NCBI GenBank assembly: GCA_965371355.1
Contig: CBDUYD010000165.1
Coordinates: 1 to 6,302 of the forward strand
DNA: 6,302 bases
Direction: 5' to 3'
Source: JASJHI01 sp965371355
GTDB lineage: Bacteria; Actinomycetota; Acidimicrobiia; Acidimicrobiales; Ilumatobacteraceae
The position numbers and the translations under genes are program-made. Positions 1 to 5,352 of this stretch are shown piece after piece; position 1 is the first letter of the stretch; the number at the start of each line of letters is the position of its first letter. Under the pieces are notes generated by a model. The model was not told the DNA's origin, made no database searches, and saw nothing but the letters and a program-made list of their open reading frames with translations.

Positions 1-20
1 TCATCGTCACTTCCTTGGTG

Positions 21-411
21 GGTTGCGGTGGTGAGGGGGCCTGTAAGCGGGATTCTGTGGAGCGCTGGGCGCTCCGGTGACCATCCATCTTTGCGGCCTA
101 CCCGAGGGTTGCCCGTGGCGAACCACGAGCGGACGGGCAGCCCATGCCCTCTGCTCGGCCTTGCTCCGGGTGGGGTTTACCGAGCCGACGACGTCGCCGT
201 CGTCGCTGGTGCGCTCTTACCGCACCGTTTCAGCCTTGCCTGTGGCCGGTCCGTATCACTACGGGCGGCCCATCGGCGGTCTCTCTCTGTTGCACTGTTC
301 CGTCAGGTCGCCCCGACCTGGCTCTCGCCAGCACCCTGCCCGGTGGAGTCCCGACTTTCCTCGACGACATAAACGTCGCCGCGATCACCCGGCCCCCTCA
401 CCATCGCAACC
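21..411 (-). ncRNA. rnpB: RNase P RNA, class A-like, P18 absent
   Basis: This is the catalytic RNA of ribonuclease P, which removes 5' leaders from pre-tRNAs. Read on the minus strand, the conserved blocks occur in order: GAGGAAAGTC (362-353), GGTGCGGTAAGAGCGCACC (226-208), GGTAAACCCC, the L15-type GGGTAGGCC (103-95) whose GGT would bind the tRNA CCA end, GATGGATGG (89-81), and ACAGAATCCCGCTTA (58-44). The ends are set by helix P1: 411-391 pairs with 41-21 over 21 positions with a single A·C mismatch. P2 pairs 389-383 with 82-76. P3 is a short hairpin at 380-363. P14 is an 8-bp stem with a GCGA loop (205-186). P19 is a 6-bp hairpin (75-59) between P2 and the P4 3' strand. Only five bases separate the L15 block from GATGGATGG, so P18 is missing. 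Exact ends are inferred from P1; mature ends may differ by a few bases. Confidence 0.96.
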
Positions 412-414
412 GCC

Positions 415-445
415 AGTCTACGCCCCATCCGGCAGGGGTGGTCAG
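415..445 (-). promoter_or_regulatory. putative rnpB promoter
   Basis: On the minus strand TAGACT (420-415) fits a TAnnnT -10 element and would place the transcript start near 408, within a few bases of the start of the P1 helix. Upstream, CTGACC (445-440) resembles TTGACA at four of six positions, but the 19-base spacing is long. This -35-like block overlaps the TGA stop codon (444-442) of the upstream gene. The assignment rests on position and the -10 match only. Read-through from the upstream gene followed by processing is also possible. Confidence 0.4.
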
Positions 446-1275
446 CAGGAGGGTTCGAGCTCGTTGTAGATGAAGGAGTTCTCCGCAGGCGTGTTGAGGA
501 TGAACGTCTCGCGGACGTCGTCCTCGTCGGGAGGGCCGACCACCAGCTCGAACTGGGCGAGCGAACCGAACCGCGACGTGATCGCGAACTGTTCGGGGAT
601 CCCGTCGACGCGGGGCACTTCGCCGCCGGCGATGGACGGGCTGACGAAGTTCGATTCGCCGCCGGTCAGGATGACCAGGGTTGCGGCGTTGCGGGAATCG
701 ACCGCCGAGGCGCTCGCCATGCCTGGACGCAGATTGGGATCGATCAGCAACCTCGTGAAGCTCTGGTGCGTCGCGGCGGCAAGGTTCTCGAGCGAGATCG
801 CGAGGTTGAGAAGATCGCGGTCCGGGTCGTCACTCTCGGAGATCGACGCCATGACGGGCTCGATCAGGCGCTCGACGATCCAGGGATTCGCGCAGGTCCA
901 CGACACCCCGCCGGCTTGCCCGGTCAATTCCGACAGCTGCTCGATCAACTCTTCGTGACGGGTCACGAGTGCGGAGAGCACGGTGGCCACATCGGCTCCC
1001 GGCGCGCCGCCGGCGAGCATTTCTTCGTAAACGTCGACGATGGTGACCTCGAGCGAAGACGACGTGCGGAGGTAGACGGAATCGTCGACGGGGAGCGAGG
1101 GGAGTGGCTCGGGTGTGGGGGCGAAGCCGACACGTCCGGGAGCCGTGTTGCCGCCACGGTCGCTCCCGCAGGCTGCCAGCAGGGCGGCCACCGAGATTCC
1201 GATGCCACCGATGCGGAACGCCTCGCGCCGACCAAATCGTGAATCGGGCTGCTGGAGTCGCTTTCGAGTGGCCAT
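442..1275 (-). CDS. ferritin-like domain lipoprotein, Tat-type signal
   Basis: Predicted exported lipoprotein of 277 residues with a ferritin-like four-helix region. Numbered from the ATG at 1275, the N terminus has a twin-arginine motif (GRREAFR, RR at 16-17), a hydrophobic stretch and a lipobox LLAAC with Cys36. A Pro-rich linker follows. Helix A has E76, D81 and Y83; helix B has H107; helix C has E163 and H170 (ATHQSF); helix D has D193-S-R-N196. The protein encoded just upstream has the same spacing (E..D.Y, ATH) but a full ExxH in helix D, so the two look like diverged relatives. With DxxN replacing ExxH, a diiron site is doubtful. The last 70 or so residues form a tail I do not recognise. 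The ATG overlaps the upstream TGA by one base (TGATG); a GTG lies one codon earlier at 1278. No strong ribosome site is visible, so coupled translation is likely. The function is unknown. Confidence 0.85.
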   Translation of the reverse strand: MATRKRLQQPDSRFGRREAFRIGGIGISVAALLAACGSDRGGNTAPGRVGFAPTPEPLPSLPVDDSVYLRTSSSLEVTIVDVYEEMLAGGAPGADVATVLSALVTRHEELIEQLSELTGQAGGVSWTCANPWIVERLIEPVMASISESDDPDRDLLNLAISLENLAAATHQSFTRLLIDPNLRPGMASASAVDSRNAATLVILTGGESNFVSPSIAGGEVPRVDGIPEQFAITSRFGSLAQFELVVGPPDEDDVRETFILNTPAENSFIYNELEPSC

Positions 1276-1871
1276 CACGCGGCCCCGGCGGCCATCGCCG
1301 GATCGGTTGTTCCGAGCAGCGAGTCGAGGTCGTTCTCGCCGGCGATGTCGGCCAGGACCGCGGCGTGGCGGTTCTCGACCACGAGTATCGCCGTGATGAG
1401 GTCGACCGGGTCGGTGCCCCCGAACCGTGTCACGAGTTGCAGGTGGGTTGCAACCAGTACCTCTTCGAGTTGACGTGCCGTCGCAGCAACCATCGCGGTG
1501 TCACTCGAATCGAAGTCTGCCTCGAACTGGTCGAATATCTCGTCGTTGCGGCCACTCGCCGAGCGACCGATCATCGCCGCTATCGCCTCGCCGTACGCCT
1601 TGTGGTTCGCGGCGATGGTGGCGAACGTGGCATCGCTGACCCCTGCCGCCACCGCCAGCTGGTAGAGGTCGCTGACGGCGAGTTCTGCGGCCATGGCTAG
1701 TTCGAGCAGTTCTGCGTCGGATTCGGTCGGAACGCCGGGGGAGGCGACGACCGGACGGCTCGCGGCGACCGCGGCGAGGACACCAGCGGCGCCGGCGATA
1801 CCGAGCAGGCTTCGCCGCGACGGGAGCGACGCGGTTGGGAGATCCACGAGGGGAGTTCCTTTCGGGTTCAT
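1275..1871 (-). CDS. ferritin-like domain protein, Tat-exported
   Basis: Predicted exported four-helix protein of 198 residues from the ATG at 1871. The signal region has SRRSLLG (RR at 19-20), an Ala-rich hydrophobic core and a possible cleavage after VVA (about residue 43). There is no lipobox Cys. Helix A carries E63, D68 and Y70; helix B H90 with Y93; helix C E136/E137 and H143; helix D an intact E166-N-R-H169. This resembles ferritin-like families but the helix-B ExxH is replaced by HxxY, so metal binding is uncertain. A GTG at 1925 is in frame but lies upstream of the likely -10 element and has no ribosome site. The ATG at 1871 has GGAAGG 11 bases upstream; a GTG at 1847 has AAAGGA 9 bases upstream and would give 190 residues. 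Both keep the Tat signal. It overlaps the next gene by one base, so the two are probably co-expressed. The exact role is unknown. Confidence 0.85.
   Translation of the reverse strand: MNPKGTPLVDLPTASLPSRRSLLGIAGAAGVLAAVAASRPVVASPGVPTESDAELLELAMAAELAVSDLYQLAVAAGVSDATFATIAANHKAYGEAIAAMIGRSASGRNDEIFDQFEADFDSSDTAMVAATARQLEEVLVATHLQLVTRFGGTDPVDLITAILVVENRHAAVLADIAGENDLDSLLGTTDPAMAAGAA
1857..1862 (-). promoter_or_regulatory. possible ribosome binding site for alternative GTG start at 1847
   Basis: AAAGGA on the minus strand lies 9 bases before an in-frame GTG at 1847. It competes with GGAAGG (1888-1883) before the ATG at 1871 and leaves the start of the ferritin-like gene open between these two codons. 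Confidence 0.35.
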
Positions 1872-1882
1872 GCGGACGACAG

Positions 1883-1899
1883 CCTTCCCTCTCGGAAGG
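1883..1899 (-). promoter_or_regulatory. leader hairpin covering a Shine-Dalgarno-like sequence
   Basis: On the minus strand CCTTCC (1899-1894), a GAGAG loop and GGAAGG (1888-1883) form a perfect 6-bp stem with a 5-base loop. The 3' arm is the purine-rich block that would serve as ribosome site for the ATG at 1871. If transcription starts near 1903, the hairpin lies in the 5' leader and could mask that site. If the GTG at 1847 is used, it is only a leader hairpin. A regulatory role is inference. Confidence 0.4.
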
Positions 1900-1909
1900 T
1901 GCTTCTGCA

Positions 1910-1915
1910 ATTCTA
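1910..1915 (-). promoter_or_regulatory. putative -10 element for the ferritin-like gene pair
   Basis: TAGAAT on the minus strand matches TATAAT at five of six positions, unusual in such GC-rich sequence. It sits in the short gap after the kinase stop codon and predicts a start near 1903, leaving a leader of about 32 bases to the ATG at 1871. I find no convincing -35 hexamer at 16-18 bases spacing. It suggests that the ferritin-like genes form a unit separate from the upstream operon. Confidence 0.4.
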
Positions 1916-1955
1916 GGAGCCGCACCGTATCGAACTCGTGATCCGCCGCCCGCGG

Positions 1956-3425
1956 TCAGAAGTCGAGGGCGGAGAGTTCAGGGATCCAGCCGGCCGCACG
2001 CTCGAGCGCACGGACCCACGTGGAGCGCGCCGCCTCGCGGTCGAATGCGGGATCGGGCTCGACGGTCTCGGCGGGGCGCCAGAGCGAGTCGATGTCGTCG
2101 GTCGACGACCAGACGCCGATGCCGAGGCCGGCCATGAATGCGGCTCCGATCGTGGTCGATTCCGCGTCGGGAGCCACCTCGATCGCCCGCCCGGCGGCGT
2201 TGGCGAGCGCCTGGACGAACGTCGGATTGGTGCTCATCCCGCCGTCGATTCGCACGGTCGAGATCGACGTGCCGGCGTCGGCGGTCGCCGCCTCGATCAG
2301 ATCGACGCCCCGTTGGGCGACGCCTTCGAGCACCGCTCGCACGACGTGGGCGCGTTCGCTGCCGCGGGTCAGGCCGAGCAGCGTGCCCCTCGCGCCGTAG
2401 TCCCACGCCGGTGTACCGAGGCCGAGGAGCGCTGGGACGTATACGACCCCTCCGGCGTCCGGGCAGCCCGCCGCGACCGCGTGGCTCTCCTCGCTCGAAT
2501 CGATGATCCCGAGGTCGTCGCGCAGCCACTCGACGTTGGTGCCCGCCGAGAGCATGATCCCCTCGACGCCCCAGGTCAGCCTGCCCTCGTACGACCAGAG
2601 TGGGAGCGGATACGTCCCGCCTTCATGTCGCCCGGCATCGGGCGGAGTCGGGCCTCCCGTGCAGAGGTCGAGCATCCCACCGGTGCCGAACGTGATCTTC
2701 GCGCGACCGGATCGAACACATCCCTGTCCGATCAGCGACGCCTGCTGATCGCCGATCAGCGCGGCGATCGGCGGCGCCCCGGCAAGCGCGGTCGCGCGGC
2801 CGCACACGCCGGCGGAGTCGACGACGTCGGGGAGGATCGTGAGCGGGATGCCGAACGCGGAGCAAACGGTCTCGTTCCATTGCGAACCGTCGACGGTCCG
2901 CATGCCGGTGGTTGCCGCCGACGCGTTTGTCTGGTCGCTCACGTGGACCGCTCCATCGGAGAGGTTCCAGGCGATCCAGGAGTCGATCGTGCCAAATGCG
3001 AGATCGGCCGTCGCATCGACGTCGCTGTTCGCCAACAGCCAGGCGAGTTTGGTCACCGACTGGTTCGGCGCGATCGCCCAGCCATGTTCGGCCTTGGCCA
3101 TGATGCACTCGCCGATCGTTCGCAGATCCTGCCAGCCGAGTCCCGCCGCCACGGCTCGACCGGTGCCGCGATCCCAGAGCACGGTGCTGGCGCGTTGATT
3201 GGTGATACCGACCGCATCGATCGGCAACCCGGCGCGGTCGATGACGGTGCGCGCCGCGTCGAGCGACAGGTCCGCCATCCGCTGTGCGTCGAACTCGACG
3301 AGACCGTCCGCCGGGGTCGACGGCGGGTTCGGGTGGTATTTGAGGGCGAGGACGCTGAGGGTCTCGTCGACAACCGCCGCGCGTAGCCCCGTGGTGCCGA
3401 CGTCGATCACGAGGAGTGCGGTCAT
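1956..3425 (-). CDS. FGGY-family carbohydrate/polyol kinase, GlpK-like
   Basis: Cytosolic ATP-dependent kinase of 489 residues, close to the usual GlpK length. The actin-like fold motifs are in order: DVGTTGLR (8-15), GITNQR (73-78), WQDLRT (98-103), GTIDSW (145-150), the catalytic-base motif GDQQAS with D226-Q227 (225-230), FGTGG (246-250), GVEGIMLSAGTNVEWLRD (286-303), PALLGLGTPAWD (331-342) and DGGMSTN (394-400) of the nucleotide site. Compared from memory with E. coli GlpK, R83, W103, D245 and Q246 are kept (R78, W98, D226, Q227), but E84 is Ala79, Y135 is Asn121 and F270 is Met. The stretch between WQxxRT and xxSxTK is also several residues shorter. The family is certain, glycerol as substrate is not; another polyol or triose-like substrate is possible. 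The ATG overlaps the upstream stop as ATGA, pointing to coupled translation. It is the last gene of the operon; no clear terminator follows. Confidence 0.93.
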   Translation of the reverse strand: MTALLVIDVGTTGLRAAVVDETLSVLALKYHPNPPSTPADGLVEFDAQRMADLSLDAARTVIDRAGLPIDAVGITNQRASTVLWDRGTGRAVAAGLGWQDLRTIGECIMAKAEHGWAIAPNQSVTKLAWLLANSDVDATADLAFGTIDSWIAWNLSDGAVHVSDQTNASAATTGMRTVDGSQWNETVCSAFGIPLTILPDVVDSAGVCGRATALAGAPPIAALIGDQQASLIGQGCVRSGRAKITFGTGGMLDLCTGGPTPPDAGRHEGGTYPLPLWSYEGRLTWGVEGIMLSAGTNVEWLRDDLGIIDSSEESHAVAAGCPDAGGVVYVPALLGLGTPAWDYGARGTLLGLTRGSERAHVVRAVLEGVAQRGVDLIEAATADAGTSISTVRIDGGMSTNPTFVQALANAAGRAIEVAPDAESTTIGAAFMAGLGIGVWSSTDDIDSLWRPAETVEPDPAFDREAARSTWVRALERAAGWIPELSALDF

Positions 3426-3877
3426 CTGCTCGTCCGATCGTCGGCGCCCGGTCGCCTCGCGCTGGGCTCGAAGCCCTTCGCCTGGAGTCGTTGACCGAGC
3501 AGCCCGCCGATGACCCCGGCGAGAAGCACGAGCGAGAGCGTGAACGCGATGCCGAACCAGTTGGCGTCACGACCCGTCAGGAGACCGATGCCGATGAATA
3601 TCGCCTGCGCGACGAGATAGGTGCCGCCGGCGGTGACGATGCCGTGGCTCAGCGGGGTGCCGCGGTGCTGGAGCCAGGCGGCACATCCGGCGCCGAGCAC
3701 GAATCCGAACAGGGCGCCGAAGAAGAAGACGGCATTGAGACCACCACTGCCCGAATCGACGATCGCCGCGAGGACGGTGAGCGGGATCGCGAACACGAGC
3801 GTGACACCGGCACCCGCCCGCAGCGCCTCTGCGTCCCAGCGCCCCGCGTCCGGGTCGGACTGCGTCACGCCGGCCAT
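3422..3877 (-). CDS. small membrane protein with four predicted membrane segments
   Basis: I do not recognise this 151-residue protein. It has a short polar N terminus (1-20), four hydrophobic stretches at about 21-40, 48-68, 77-100 and 107-128, and a basic, Arg-rich C-terminal tail (129-151). The small-residue-rich second and fourth stretches (GALFGFVLGAG, AGVIGGLLG) suggest packed helices. There is no NPA motif, so it is not an aquaporin-type GlpF, and no ATPase or enzyme motif is visible. Its ATG lies inside the end of the AGPS-like gene (13-nt overlap) and its stop overlaps the kinase start as ATGA. This lock-step layout says it is made together with these enzymes. A role in uptake of the kinase substrate or in anchoring a membrane step is only a guess. 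Confidence 0.85.
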   Translation of the reverse strand: MAGVTQSDPDAGRWDAEALRAGAGVTLVFAIPLTVLAAIVDSGSGGLNAVFFFGALFGFVLGAGCAAWLQHRGTPLSHGIVTAGGTYLVAQAIFIGIGLLTGRDANWFGIAFTLSLVLLAGVIGGLLGQRLQAKGFEPSARRPGADDRTSR

Positions 3878-5352
3878 GGGGTATCACCGTAGGCGGAATC
3901 GAATCCCAACTTGCCAGGATTCATGATCCCGTTCGGGTCGAGCGCCGCCTTGATCGTCGACAGCACGCCGAAGGATGATCCGAGCGCGTCGGCGACGAAG
4001 CGACCGCGGTTGATCCCGACACCGTGGTGATGCGACAGGTTGCCGCCGTGCGCGAGCACCGCGCGCTGGCCGGCATCCCAGAGGGCGATGTAGGACGCCT
4101 CGATCTCGTCGGCCGGCGGGGTCGCTGCGAACGTGAAGTACAGGCACGCTCCGTCGCGGTAGCTGTGCGAGAGGTGGCAGGTCGCAGCGCGGGCGTGCGG
4201 AACCGCCATCAGGGCGGCGCGAGCGTGTTCGAAGATCTCGTCGAGACGTGACCAGGGCGCGGCGATCTCCATCGTGTCGACGACGAATCCCTTCCGCGTC
4301 AGCGCCTGGAGTGCGGTGGTGTCGTTGCGGTGTTCGAGCCATTCGTCGACGAGCGAGGTCGGCGCCGGCGCGCCACCGACCGCCGCGATCGATTCGTCGA
4401 CGATCGCCATCGTCGCATCGACGATGTACTCGTCGCCCTCGTCGAGCACGATCAGCGTGCAGCGATCGCCGTCGCCGCCGCGTCCCCGGGCGGATTCGTC
4501 GGCGTCGTACAGCCGGAGGACCGCGGGCGTGGCCCCGCGACGCATGACCCGACGACACGCCTCGATGCCGTCGGAGAACATCGCGAACGAAGCTGCCCGG
4601 CGCTGTTCGTGTTCGGGCACGGGATGGGCCCGGAGCCAGACGCGTGTGATGACGCCGAGAGTTCCTTCGGAGCCGAGGAGCAGTTGCGTGAGGTCGGGGC
4701 CGGTTGCCGCGGCGGGGGCACCCCCGGTTGTGACGACGGTTCCGTCGGCGAAGACCGCCTCGAGGCCGACGACCATGTCCTCGATCTTGCCGTAGCGGGT
4801 CGAGTACTGACCCGCACCCCGGGACGCGACCCAACCGCCGACCGTGGCGAGGTCGAAGCTCTGCGGAAAGTGTCCGATCGTGAGGCCGTACCCACTGCGA
4901 ATCACGTCTTCGAGGTCGGGACCGAACGTACCGGCGAGCACCTCGACGATGCCCGAGACCTCGTCGACGGCGACGGTGCCGGCGAGCGACGTGACGTCGA
5001 GCACGACGCCTCCGAACACCGGAACCGCGGCGCCGCAGACGCCGCTGCGTCCGCCGCTGACCGTGACCGGCACCCGGGCTTCGTTGCACGTCGTCAGCAC
5101 GTGCACGACCTGATCGACGTCGGTTGGGCGGGCGACGAGCGCAGCGAGTTGTGGGACCTGTCCTCGCAACGACCAGTGCAGTGCGAGCGGCCACCAGTCG
5201 CGACTCGACTCGGCGACGACCGCCGGATCGGTCACCACGTCGCAGCCGCTCGCGAGACGGGCGACCAGCTCGTCGGATATGTCGACGGTTCGGGTGCCGA
5301 GATGCGGGGCACTTCCGGTCAGCTCAATCGGCGGTGTGGGTGACGTGCTCAC
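3865..5352 (-). CDS. FAD-binding oxidase, alkyldihydroxyacetonephosphate synthase type
   Basis: Flavoprotein of 495 residues in the VAO/FAD-linked oxidase superfamily. An N-terminal PCMH-type FAD domain has PVTVSGGRSGVCG (95-107), GHFPQSFDLATVGGW (160-174), RYGKIEDMV (186-194) and LLLGSEGTLGVITRVW (224-239). The C-terminal cap/active-site part has PAVLRLYD with R280, APWSRL with R369, HSYRDGACLYFTF with Y398, the His triad SHHHGVG (H441-443) and the closing LDPNGIMNPGKLG (471-483). These match the positions of AGPS residues known to matter (R419, R515, Y578, H615-617 in the guinea pig enzyme, from memory). AGPS swaps the acyl chain of acyl-DHAP for a fatty alcohol to give alkyl-DHAP, the ether-lipid precursor. 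Many bacterial relatives are uncharacterised, so the reaction here is unproven. The GTG start is supported by GAGGAGG six bases upstream, inside the glpD end. Confidence 0.92.
   Translation of the reverse strand: MSTSPTPPIELTGSAPHLGTRTVDISDELVARLASGCDVVTDPAVVAESSRDWWPLALHWSLRGQVPQLAALVARPTDVDQVVHVLTTCNEARVPVTVSGGRSGVCGAAVPVFGGVVLDVTSLAGTVAVDEVSGIVEVLAGTFGPDLEDVIRSGYGLTIGHFPQSFDLATVGGWVASRGAGQYSTRYGKIEDMVVGLEAVFADGTVVTTGGAPAAATGPDLTQLLLGSEGTLGVITRVWLRAHPVPEHEQRRAASFAMFSDGIEACRRVMRRGATPAVLRLYDADESARGRGGDGDRCTLIVLDEGDEYIVDATMAIVDESIAAVGGAPAPTSLVDEWLEHRNDTTALQALTRKGFVVDTMEIAAPWSRLDEIFEHARAALMAVPHARAATCHLSHSYRDGACLYFTFAATPPADEIEASYIALWDAGQRAVLAHGGNLSHHHGVGINRGRFVADALGSSFGVLSTIKAALDPNGIMNPGKLGFDSAYGDTPWPA

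Noticed and set aside
59..75. Perfect 6-bp GC-rich hairpin considered as a terminator
   Set aside because: There is no U-run on either strand, and it sits exactly between the P2 and P4 3' strands of rnpB, where helix P19 belongs.
28..473. Several plus-strand open frames near the left edge
   Set aside because: The region is the RNase P RNA on the other strand; conserved RNA blocks and helices explain the sequence and the translations are not protein-like.
1872..1925. GTG at 1925 as start of the ferritin-like gene
   Set aside because: No ribosome site precedes it, the likely -10 element lies downstream of it, and it would put an extra 18 residues ahead of an otherwise normal Tat signal.
1920..1955. 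Search for a terminator after the kinase gene
   Set aside because: The gap has GC-rich sequence but no stem followed by a T-run on the minus strand; I cannot support a terminator there.
1938..3386. Long open frame of 482 codons on the plus strand
   Set aside because: It lies wholly antisense to the FGGY kinase, its product is Arg/Asp/Gly-rich low-complexity sequence with no family motif, and the minus-strand frame has every kinase motif. It is a GC-driven shadow.
4330..5343. Open frame of 337 codons on the plus strand
   Set aside because: Antisense to the AGPS-like gene and without recognisable motifs; the opposite frame holds the full set of FAD-oxidase motifs.
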